In this document: piece after piece, positions 1 to 6,095 of the stretch
Layout: each line of letters begins with the position of its first letter
How positions within the stretch are numbered: the stretch's first letter is position 1
NCBI GenBank assembly: GCA_021205005.1
Contig: JAJPYK010000161.1
Coordinates: 1 to 8,564, forward strand
Length of the DNA: 8,564 bases
Direction of reading: 5' to 3'
Source: Paraprevotella sp.
GTDB taxonomy: Bacteria > Bacteroidota > Bacteroidia > Bacteroidales > Bacteroidaceae
Program-made: the position numbers and the translations under genes
Notes under the pieces: generated by a model
Databases searched by the model: none
What the model saw: only the letters and a program-made list of their open reading frames with translations
Told to the model about the DNA's origin: nothing

Positions 1-408
1 TTGGGTTTGTTGTCTCAAGGAAAGAGAGCCGGTATGGAAGATGCTCTTATCCGGACCGTTTCAGTCGGTATTCCTGCATTCTTCCTCCTGTTGTTCACAC
101 TTATCGGTACCGTCGGCATCAACCTGATTGATGTGGAACAACTGAAGCGTGAACTGGCTTTGCGTGTCGCTTGCGGGGCATCTAAGAAAAGCATCATGAA
201 TATGATTATTGTGCAGAATGCCGTAATCACCGGATTATCCTCCATTCCCGGAATCATTATCATTTTATTTAGTTTCCCATTCAATACTTCATTGCCGGTT
301 GTCGGGTTCACCCTCGTTCTGACCATGCTGCTGTCTCTTCTGTGTGCGTTGTATCCGGCCCTTAAGATATTCAGCATGAAGCCAGCGGAATTGCTAAAGG
401 AGGAATGA
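1..408 (+). CDS. ABC transporter permease, FtsX/MacB type (C-terminal part, gene cut by window start)
   Basis: This is the last 135 codons of an inner-membrane ABC permease, open from base 1, so the TTG there is not the true start. Three hydrophobic segments are visible at about residues 22-44, 66-91 and 96-119. Between the first two lies the cytoplasmic stretch KRELALRVACGASKKSI, the conserved loop of FtsX-domain permeases that faces the ATPase, and the chain ends with a short charged tail (KPAELLKEE). FtsX/MacB permeases do not move substrate through the membrane like classic importers; they transmit ATP-driven motion to a periplasmic adaptor and an outer-membrane channel. The next two genes encode exactly those partners, which supports an export role (drug, peptide or lipid; substrate not deducible). 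Its stop overlaps the first possible start of the TolC gene (ATGA at 405-408). The family call is firm; the substrate is unknown. Confidence 0.88.
   Translation: MGLLSQGKRAGMEDALIRTVSVGIPAFFLLLFTLIGTVGINLIDVEQLKRELALRVACGASKKSIMNMIIVQNAVITGLSSIPGIIIILFSFPFNTSLPVVGFTLVLTMLLSLLCALYPALKIFSMKPAELLKEE
398..403 (+). promoter_or_regulatory. Shine-Dalgarno sequence for the TolC-family gene
   Basis: A full AGGAGG lies inside the last codons of the permease gene. It is unusual here because most genes in the window lack a recognisable Shine-Dalgarno. Its spacing is 7 bases to the ATG at 411 but only 1 base to the ATG at 405, so it favours 411 as the real start. Confidence 0.6.
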
Positions 409-410
409 AG

Positions 411-1883
411 ATGAAAGGAATGTGGATTATACTATGCTTGAGTGCTTTGGCACCCTCGCTGTCGGCACAGGAGGAGAAGCGGCAACTGACTATCGAGGAA
501 GCTATGATGCTGGGTCAAGCTAAGTCGGTGGCATCAATGGAAAACCGGAACAATGCGCTGAAATCATATTGGAGATTCCGAGACTATAAGGCAGACAGAT
601 TACCGGGCATATCGTTTTCCGGAACGCTTCCCTCGCTGAACAAGCAACTGAATTCATACCAACAGGAAGACGGATCGTACAAGTTCATACCCAACAACTA
701 TTTGAGCGAATATGTAGGCCTTACCGTAAGGCAGGTCATACCTTTTACCGGGGGAGAAATCTATCTCGAATCCAATCTCGAACGGATGGATCAGCTTGGT
801 GCTGGAGGAACGGGACGTTTCCTGGCCGTTCCGTTTACAGTCACCTTGTCGCAGCCGTTGTTTGCTTACAATCCGTACAAGTGGGAGAAAAAGGTTGAGC
901 CGCTGACGCTCGAGACGATTACATCGGAATAGGTGGCCATTCTCGAAAATGAGAATATCTCCACGGTTTCTTCTTATTTCGACTTGCTGACTTCAATGTC
1001 CAATCTCGAGAGTGCCCGTCAGAACGAGCGGAATGCTTCTGAACTGTATAAAGCGGCTTGTGCAAAGGGGGAAATCGGAACTATCTCCGACAGTGACCTG
1101 ATGCAATTGAGGGTAGGGCTGCTGAATGCCAATGCCAATGTACTTACAGCCGAAAACGATTATCTCGAGAAGATGAATGCGCTTAAAAATTATCTCGGAT
1201 TAGATGAAAACACCGAAATAACGCCTGTAGTCCCGGACGTGAAAACGATTCCTTCAGTCAGTATAGAAGATATCCGGCGGAAAGCGTATGAGAACAACCC
1301 GATATATGATAATTTCAAAATCAGGCTGATTGAAGCCGAAGCCAATGTAGTCAAAGAGAAGCGGGAACGGTTCCCTGATGTGAACCTGAATCTGTCTGTG
1401 GGTACGACCGGCAGTCATCCGACCTTGGGCGGAGCGTATACTCATTTAGGTAACCGGCAGATCGCCCAAATCGGTATCAGTGTTCCTATCCTCGATTGGG
1501 GAAAAAGAAAGGGAAACTATATTCAAGCCAAAGCCGACTATGATCTCACCGTGAGCAAGACGGAAAGGGAGGAGCGCGAGTTCAACGAGAAAGTCCGGAT
1601 ATTGGCAGAAGACTTTTTGGACCAGCAGAAACTTGCAAAAATCTATCGGGAAGCTGAGTCGGTGGCTCTGGAACGTTATAATATCGCGTTGAACAGATTT
1701 GCTGTCGGAGATATCAGCGTCACTGATCTCAACTATGCAGAGCAGGAAAAAGATAATGCCCGGCGGAACTATATATACCAGTTATATTTGTCGGGGCTCT
1801 ATTACTATAACCTGAGATATATCACCCTCTTCGACTTCGAAAAGGGGACAAACATTGTTTACGATTACGAATATAAAAGATAA
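411..1883 (+). pseudogene. TolC-family outer-membrane efflux channel, interrupted by an in-frame TAG
   Basis: This would encode the outer-membrane channel of a tripartite exporter. Starting at 411, residues 1-19 form a signal peptide (hydrophobic core, cleavage after SLSA before QEEK). The mature chain begins with the typical LTIEEAMMLGQ segment. The second half has the long helical repeats of the family, with QIGISVPILDWGKRKG and a closing repeat containing ALNRFAVGDISVTDLNYAEQEKDNARRNY. Codon 174 is TAG (930-932), yet the same frame stays open to 1883 and reads as TolC on both sides (EPLTLETITSE, stop, VAILENENISTVSSYFDLL). Total length is 490 codon positions, normal for the family, so nothing else is missing. 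As written, the products would be a 173-residue N-terminal fragment (411-932) and, only if translation restarts at GTG 933, a fragment without a signal peptide. Either this is a recent nonsense mutation or a sequence error. The gene lies between the permease and adaptor genes in one operon. Start 405 is possible but has poorer spacing to AGGAGG. Confidence 0.85.
930..932 (+). other. In-frame TAG stop inside the TolC-family gene
   Basis: The stop sits in the first helical repeat, between TSE and VAILEN. From memory of the family, this position is often aromatic, so a TAT or TAC to TAG change is the simplest origin (inference). There is no CAR codon after the TAG, so the context is not that of a known readthrough signal. 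The codon directly after it is GTG. Confidence 0.8.
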
Positions 1884-1887
1884 TGCC

Positions 1888-3135
1888 ATGATGGACAGAA
1901 AATTGTCTGATAAAGACATACGCAGGAAAAAAATGACGAGATATGTGAGGATCGCTGCGGCGATAGGCGGTCTCGTCGTTATTTCGGTTGTGATCGCGAA
2001 TTTCGTACGTCCGGGGCTGAACTTGGAATCTGTCGATACGGCACAAGCATCGAAGGGAACATTGGAAGTTTCGGTAGGGGCTACGGGTACCGTCACGCCT
2101 TTTTATGAAGAGAACATCACGTCGCCCATCTCCACGAAGATATTGGAAGTTTATAAAAAATCGGGCGAACAAGTACATAAAGGAGATACGATCCTCAGAT
2201 TGGATTTGTCTTCGGCCAACATCGGTCTGCAGGAGGAAGCCGATGCCGTAGAAATCCAAAAGTATAAGCTGGAGCAGTTTCGTACCCAGGCTGTGAGCGA
2301 AATCAGCGATATGGAGAAGCAGGTGGCCATAGATGACATGCGACTGAAAAGGATGAAAGTGCTGATGACCAACGAACATTATCTCGACAGTATAGGGACC
2401 AGCACCGAGGATATGGTACGTCAGCGGGAACTGGACTATGAAGTGGCGAAACTCCAGTTCGAACAGTTGAATTTGAGCTATGAGAACAAGAAAAAGATAG
2501 TGGCGTCCACACTGAAAGTCAATGAACTCGAATACGGTATTTCCGAGCGGAAGTTGTCTCTTAAACGGAAAGAATTCGTGGATGCAGGTGTGCTTGCGCC
2601 TTTTGATGCCACATTGTCGTGGGTAAACGAGGCTGTGGGCTCCGGTGTAGTCCAAGGGGGACAGTTGGCCATATTGTCGGATCTGAGCAGATTCAAGGTC
2701 AAGGCGGAAATTTCTGACAGCTATGCCGGACAATTCAATGTGGGGAGCCGTGTGGAGGTAAAAATAGGAAATCTGTCTCTGTCCGGTGGCATAGAGAATA
2801 TCGTACCTTCGGTATCCGACGGAAAAATAAGTTTCACCGTAGTTTTGGATGATGCGTCGAACAAATCCCTGCGTCCGGGGCTTAGGGCCGATGTCTATGT
2901 AGTGACTTCCATCAAGGAAAACGTCATCATGATACCGAACAGGGCTTATTATTCCGGTCCGGGAGAATATCAACTCTGGATAGTGAATGGCGGACACGCG
3001 GAAAAGCGTACTGTGCTTTTGGGTGAGAGCAGTTCATTATATGTGGAAGTTGTTGATGGTATTCATCCCGGAGAGACCGTTATCGTTTCGAACATGAATG
3101 AATTTAAGACGAAAGATAAGTTAAAAATCAGATAA
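1888..3135 (+). CDS. HlyD/MacA-type periplasmic adaptor (membrane fusion protein) of an ABC exporter
   Basis: This adaptor of 415 residues would link the ABC permease to the TolC channel. Residues 1-18 are basic and cytoplasmic, and residues 19-40 form a single membrane anchor (YVRIAAAIGGLVVISVVIANFV). A first half lipoyl-like motif follows (SPISTKILEVYKKSGEQVHKGD). Next come about 120 residues rich in charged helix that should form the alpha-hairpin, then the second lipoyl half (VLAPFDATLSWVNEAVGSGV), a beta-barrel segment (LSRFKVKAEISDSYAGQF) and a C-terminal membrane-proximal domain with RPGLRADVYV and IPNRAYY. The frame is open back to 1855, inside the TolC gene. I chose ATG 1888 because it follows the TolC stop by 4 bases; ATG 1891 is equally plausible. 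No Shine-Dalgarno is evident, so translation probably depends on the upstream genes, and the TAG in the TolC gene could reduce its expression. The family is certain; the cargo is unknown. Confidence 0.9.
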   Translation: MMDRKLSDKDIRRKKMTRYVRIAAAIGGLVVISVVIANFVRPGLNLESVDTAQASKGTLEVSVGATGTVTPFYEENITSPISTKILEVYKKSGEQVHKGDTILRLDLSSANIGLQEEADAVEIQKYKLEQFRTQAVSEISDMEKQVAIDDMRLKRMKVLMTNEHYLDSIGTSTEDMVRQRELDYEVAKLQFEQLNLSYENKKKIVASTLKVNELEYGISERKLSLKRKEFVDAGVLAPFDATLSWVNEAVGSGVVQGGQLAILSDLSRFKVKAEISDSYAGQFNVGSRVEVKIGNLSLSGGIENIVPSVSDGKISFTVVLDDASNKSLRPGLRADVYVVTSIKENVIMIPNRAYYSGPGEYQLWIVNGGHAEKRTVLLGESSSLYVEVVDGIHPGETVIVSNMNEFKTKDKLKIR

Positions 3136-3236
3136 GGAACATTTTTGCTTCTTGCTTGCGAGAGCCTATAACGGGCGGCAGAATGACAAAACGGCTGTTT
3201 TTTAGGTCGAAAGTAGGCGTTTATCGTTTTTTTAGC

Positions 3237-3244
3237 TAATTTTG
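3237..3244 (+). promoter_or_regulatory. Bacteroidetes-type -7 promoter element for prfB
   Basis: TAATTTTG matches the TAnnTTTG consensus exactly and lies 22 bases before the prfB ATG, in a 131-base gap after the adaptor gene. No convincing TTTG -33 element is seen at the usual 19-21 base spacing. The gap holds no other gene; prfB therefore probably starts a new transcription unit. Confidence 0.5.
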
Positions 3245-3266
3245 TGACTTAAAATATTGCATTCGT

Positions 3267-4385
3267 ATGATAACCATTGACCAACTGAAAGATGTAAAAA
3301 CGCGGACCGAAGCGCTTTGCCGCTATCTGGATATTGATAACAAGAAAATCCAAGTGGAAGAAGAGCAACTCCGTACGCAGGTGCCGGGCTTCTGGGACGA
3401 TGCCAAGGCCGCAGAGGAGCAGATGAAGAAAGTGAAGGGTTTGCAGAAATGGATTGACGGTTATAAGGAGGTCAAAACCCTTTGCGACGAGCTGGAGCTG
3501 GCATTTGATTTTTATCGGGAGGACATGGTTACCGAGGAAGAAGTGGATGACCTGTATGCCCGGACGATAGGAGCCCTGGAGGACTTGGAACTGCGCAATA
3601 TGCTGCGGCAGGAAGAAGATTCTATGGATGCCGTACTGAAAATCAATTCCGGCGCGGGCGGTACGGAAAGTCAGGATTGGGCGTCAATGCTGATGCGCAT
3701 GTATATGCGTTGGGCTGAGGCACACGGATATAAATGTACGATATGCAATTATCAGGATGGCGACGAGGCCGGAATCAAGACGGTTACCATGCAGATAGAA
3801 GGCGAGTTTGCCTATGGCTATCTGAAGTCGGAGAACGGTGTGCATCGTCTGGTGCGCGTCTCTCCTTATAATGCCCAGGGCAAGCGCATGACTTCGTTTG
3901 CTTCCGTATTCGTAACGCCCTTGGTAGACGATACTATCGAGGTGTATGTCGATCCGGCCCGTGTGTCGTGGGATCTGTTCCGTTCCGGCGGTGCAGGCGG
4001 ACAGAATGTTAATAAGGTGGAGACCGGCGTGCGTCTGCGCTATCAATATAAAGATCCCGATACGGGTGAGGAGGAAGAAATTCTCATCGAGAATACGGAG
4101 AGCCGTAAGCAACTGGAGAACCGCGAGAATGCCATGCGCCTCTTGAAGTCGCAACTCTACGAGCGTGCTTTGGAAAAACGCAAGGCGAAACAGGCCGAGA
4201 TCGAGGCCGGAAAGAAGAAAATAGAATGGGGAAGCCAGATACGCAGTTATGTGTTTGATGACCGTAGGGTGAAAGATCATCGCACGAACTACCAGACTTC
4301 CGACGTGAACGGCGTGATGGACGGAAAGATAGACGGATTCATCAAAGCTTATTTGATGGAATTTGCCGGAGAAGGACAGGTTTAA
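3267..4385 (+). CDS. prfB: peptide chain release factor 2 (RF2)
   Basis: RF2 recognises UGA and UAA in the ribosomal A site and triggers release of the finished peptide. The 372-residue product is full length. The N-terminal helical domain is at about 1-105. The central domain contains INSGAGGTESQDWASMLMRMY (about 126-146) and the codon-reading loop SPY (residues 199-201, where E. coli RF2 has SPF). The catalytic GGQ is at 244-246 within SGGAGGQNVNKVETGVRL, with Gln246 the residue that is usually methylated. The C-terminal part has WGSQIRSYVFDDRRVKDHRT, which marks RF2 rather than RF1. The gene is one open frame: at codons 20-22 (3324-3332) it reads TAT CTG GAT, where E. coli has TAT CTT TGA C, so the autoregulatory +1 frameshift is absent. 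Ser240 is at the position of E. coli K-12 Thr246. The start follows a -7 element and has no Shine-Dalgarno. The identification is secure. Confidence 0.97.
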   Translation: MITIDQLKDVKTRTEALCRYLDIDNKKIQVEEEQLRTQVPGFWDDAKAAEEQMKKVKGLQKWIDGYKEVKTLCDELELAFDFYREDMVTEEEVDDLYARTIGALEDLELRNMLRQEEDSMDAVLKINSGAGGTESQDWASMLMRMYMRWAEAHGYKCTICNYQDGDEAGIKTVTMQIEGEFAYGYLKSENGVHRLVRVSPYNAQGKRMTSFASVFVTPLVDDTIEVYVDPARVSWDLFRSGGAGGQNVNKVETGVRLRYQYKDPDTGEEEEILIENTESRKQLENRENAMRLLKSQLYERALEKRKAKQAEIEAGKKKIEWGSQIRSYVFDDRRVKDHRTNYQTSDVNGVMDGKIDGFIKAYLMEFAGEGQV

Positions 4386-4403
4386 TCTTAAAATGATAAG
4401 ACT

Positions 4404-4553
4404 ATGAGCATAAAAAAAGAAAACCGGCGGGCTAAGCGGGAAGCCCGTGAAGAGAAACAGCGCAGTCATGCGATCAAGTCGCTGATGTGGGCTGTGGCTG
4501 TATTGGTCGTTTTAGGAATCATCGCTTTTGCTATCATGGGTAATGAGTTTTGA
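4404..4553 (+). CDS. small single-pass membrane protein (49 residues), function unknown
   Basis: A short reading frame begins 18 bases after the prfB stop and encodes 49 residues. Residues 1-25 are strongly charged (KKENRRAKREAREEKQRSH). Residues 26-45 are one hydrophobic segment (SLMWAVAVLVVLGIIAFAIM), followed by GNEF. The positive-inside rule predicts a cytoplasmic N-terminus. Its last 11 bases contain the start of the CYTH gene (ATG 4543), which suggests translational coupling. The clean layout (basic helix, one membrane span, no rare features) and the tight fit between two real genes support it as a coding gene. I do not recognise a named family. It might be a small membrane anchor or regulator, but nothing in the sequence shows its job. 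Confidence 0.72.
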   Translation: MSIKKENRRAKREAREEKQRSHAIKSLMWAVAVLVVLGIIAFAIMGNEF

Positions 4554-5025
4554 AATAGAGCGTAAGTTTCTGGTCGTGGGCGAATTCAAGTCCAAGGCCT
4601 ATGCCAGCAGTCGGATCCGTCAGGGTTACATCATGTCGGGCGGGAGAGCTACGGTAAGAGTCCGCATCCGTGACGATAAGGGTTATCTTACCATCAAGGG
4701 GCCGTCGGACAAAGCCGGGATTTCACGGTATGAGTTCGAGACGGAAGTGGCGTTACAGGATGCGCAGGACTTGATGAGACTGTGCGAACCGGGTGTGGTG
4801 GATAAGACGCGCTATTTGGTTCGGGCCGGTCGTCACGTGTTCGAGGTGGATGAGTTCTATGGTGAAAACGAGGGGCTTGTCATGGCCGAGGTAGAGCTTT
4901 CTGACGAGCAGGAAGCTTTCGAGAAGCCCGATTTCATCGGGAAAGAGGTTACCGGCGACCGTCGTTACTATAACTCTCACTTGAGGACTTATCCTTATAA
5001 ACTTTGGGGTAAGGCCGATCAATGA
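4543..5025 (+). CDS. CYTH-domain (triphosphate tunnel metalloenzyme) protein
   Basis: This 160-residue protein is a single CYTH domain. The defining ExExK signature is at the extreme N-terminus (E4, E6, K8 in MSFEIERKF). It is followed by IRQGYI, TVRVRI, LTIKGP, YEFETE, VFEVDEFYG and MAEVEL, the alternating charged strands that line the tunnel, and then by GKEVTGDRRYYNSHL near the end. Family members bind a triphosphate group with metal ions; small bacterial ones of this size are often inorganic triphosphatases, while others hydrolyse thiamine or nucleotide triphosphates or act as class IV adenylate cyclases. The sequence alone does not decide which, and older databases call many of these adenylate cyclase. 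ATG 4543 is chosen over the upstream TTG 4528 because MxxExExK is the normal family start. It overlaps the small membrane gene by 11 bases and probably shares the prfB transcript. Confidence 0.92.
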   Translation: MSFEIERKFLVVGEFKSKAYASSRIRQGYIMSGGRATVRVRIRDDKGYLTIKGPSDKAGISRYEFETEVALQDAQDLMRLCEPGVVDKTRYLVRAGRHVFEVDEFYGENEGLVMAEVELSDEQEAFEKPDFIGKEVTGDRRYYNSHLRTYPYKLWGKADQ

Positions 5026-5071
5026 TCTTGTGCGTGTACCGTACCTTCTTATTTCGGTAAGGTCACGAACG

Positions 5072-5105
5072 CTTGAGGGCGGAAACGCCGGAGCAAGAGC
5101 TTTTT
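5072..5105 (+). terminator. possible intrinsic terminator after the CYTH gene
   Basis: In the 109-base gap before the next gene, CTTG pairs with CAAG (5072-5075 and 5094-5097) around a GC stem, GGCG/CGCC (5078-5081 and 5086-5089), with a GAAA tetraloop. An internal bulge separates the two stems. TTTTT follows at 5101-5105. The interrupted stem makes this only moderately convincing. If real, it would separate the helix-hairpin-helix gene from the prfB unit. Confidence 0.4.
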
Positions 5106-5134
5106 CTGTTCAGTGATTTTTTCAAACCGCAGGT

Positions 5135-6067
5135 ATGAGACGGAAATGGCGAGATTTTTTTTATTTTTCCAAGGCCGATCGGCGTGCGTTTCTGCTGTTG
5201 GCCTGTCTGCTGATGGGCATTGCTCTTACGGCGTCTTTCTTTCTGTGGTTCGGCGATTTTGTACCGGAGGGACGGACAGAAGCGGAGGCCCCCGAGTATG
5301 CACCTTTTCTTCATGATTTGATTACCGACAGTACAGATACGCGTAAGTCCGATCTGGTTTATGCACAGCTTTCCTCGAGAAAGGTCGAAACCTTTGTTTT
5401 CGATCCGAATACGGCCGATTCGTCAACTTTGTTGAGGCTGGGGCTTACTTCGTGGCAGGTGCGCAATATCTATAAATTCCGTGCGCGTGGAGGACGTTAC
5501 CATCGTCCGGAAGATTTTTCCAGACTTTACGGTCTGACCAAAGGGGATTACGATCGTTTGCGTCCTTACATCCGTATTGCCGATGAGTTTAGATTGATGT
5601 CCGATTTGCGGTCGGTCACGGTCGCGGAGGAGGATAGCATGACGCCCCACGTCCGGCAGGAAAAGTTTGCAGAGGGAGTCCAAGTAGATCTGAACGAGGC
5701 CGATACGACCATATTGAAAAAGATTCCGGGCATAGGTCCTTATTATGCCCGTCGGATTGTGGACTACCGTACACGGTTAGGTGGTTTCGTGTCCGTGGCA
5801 CAGTTGGCTGAAATCGAGGGATTGCCTGATGACATCGGCCGTTGGTTTACGCCGCCGTTTCCGGTTGTGCCGTCGCTTTATATCAACCGTATGTCGGTCA
5901 CAGCCCTGCGCCGTCACCCTTATTTGAATTTCTATCAGAGTAAGGCCATTGTGGAGCATCGCCGCAAGTATGGGGCTATAAAAAAGTTGCAAGCGCTCTC
6001 GTTGTATGAGGAGTTTTCTCCTGCCGATCTGGAACGTTTGCAACCTTATGTGAATTTCGAGGAATGA
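5135..6067 (+). CDS. membrane-anchored helix-hairpin-helix (ComEA-like) protein
   Basis: The product is 310 residues. A basic N-terminus (MRRKWRDFFYFSKADRR) is followed by one membrane span at about 18-40, so the rest probably lies in the periplasm. Three helix-hairpin-helix units follow. Unit 1 is at about 90-148 (FDPNTADSSTLLRLGL and RPEDFSRLYGL). Unit 2, the most canonical, is at about 184-242 (VDLNEADTTILKKIPGIGPYYARRIVDYR). Unit 3 is at about 250-307 (YLNFYQSKAIVEHRRKYG). Such units bind DNA non-specifically, and ComEA-type proteins take up DNA in competent bacteria. In Bacteroidetes, proteins like this are common and their role is untested, so DNA binding is inference. The spacer at 44-85 is low in structure and rich in acidic residues. 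There is no clear Shine-Dalgarno. It is convergent with the alkaline phosphatase gene, with 22 bases between the stops. Confidence 0.87.
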   Translation: MRRKWRDFFYFSKADRRAFLLLACLLMGIALTASFFLWFGDFVPEGRTEAEAPEYAPFLHDLITDSTDTRKSDLVYAQLSSRKVETFVFDPNTADSSTLLRLGLTSWQVRNIYKFRARGGRYHRPEDFSRLYGLTKGDYDRLRPYIRIADEFRLMSDLRSVTVAEEDSMTPHVRQEKFAEGVQVDLNEADTTILKKIPGIGPYYARRIVDYRTRLGGFVSVAQLAEIEGLPDDIGRWFTPPFPVVPSLYINRMSVTALRRHPYLNFYQSKAIVEHRRKYGAIKKLQALSLYEEFSPADLERLQPYVNFEE

Positions 6068-6095
6068 CTGGGGAGCCTTTATCCCCGGTTTATTT
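6067..6095. terminator. bidirectional hairpin between convergent genes
   Basis: ACTGGGGA (6067-6074) pairs with TCCCCGGT (6082-6089) over 8 base pairs with one G-T pair, around a 7-base loop. The arms fill almost exactly the gap between the stop of the helix-hairpin-helix gene and the stop of the alkaline phosphatase gene. On the + strand a T-rich tail (TTATTTCT) follows. The minus side has no T run, so termination there is less sure. Confidence 0.5.

Noticed and set aside
930..935. Stop-codon readthrough or recoding (pyrrolysine-like) at the TolC TAG
   Set aside because: No known readthrough context follows, and nothing in the window hints at a UAG-decoding system.
1822..2997. 391-codon open frame on the minus strand
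   Set aside because: It lies opposite the adaptor gene, its translation is low-complexity and rich in Arg, His and Phe without any domain, and the + strand gene is unmistakable.
3163..3203. Terminator after the adaptor gene (AGCC ... GGCT followed by six T)
   Set aside because: Only a 4-base stem with a loop of 26 bases; too weak to call, although the T run is suggestive.
3684..4469. 261-codon open frame on the minus strand
   Set aside because: It is antisense to prfB and the small membrane gene; it reflects codon bias of the real genes and has no recognisable family.
5135..6067. Assignment of the helix-hairpin-helix protein as a competence DNA receptor (comEA)
   Set aside because: Only the fold type is supported; three units with one membrane anchor differ from short classical ComEA, and no competence genes are nearby.
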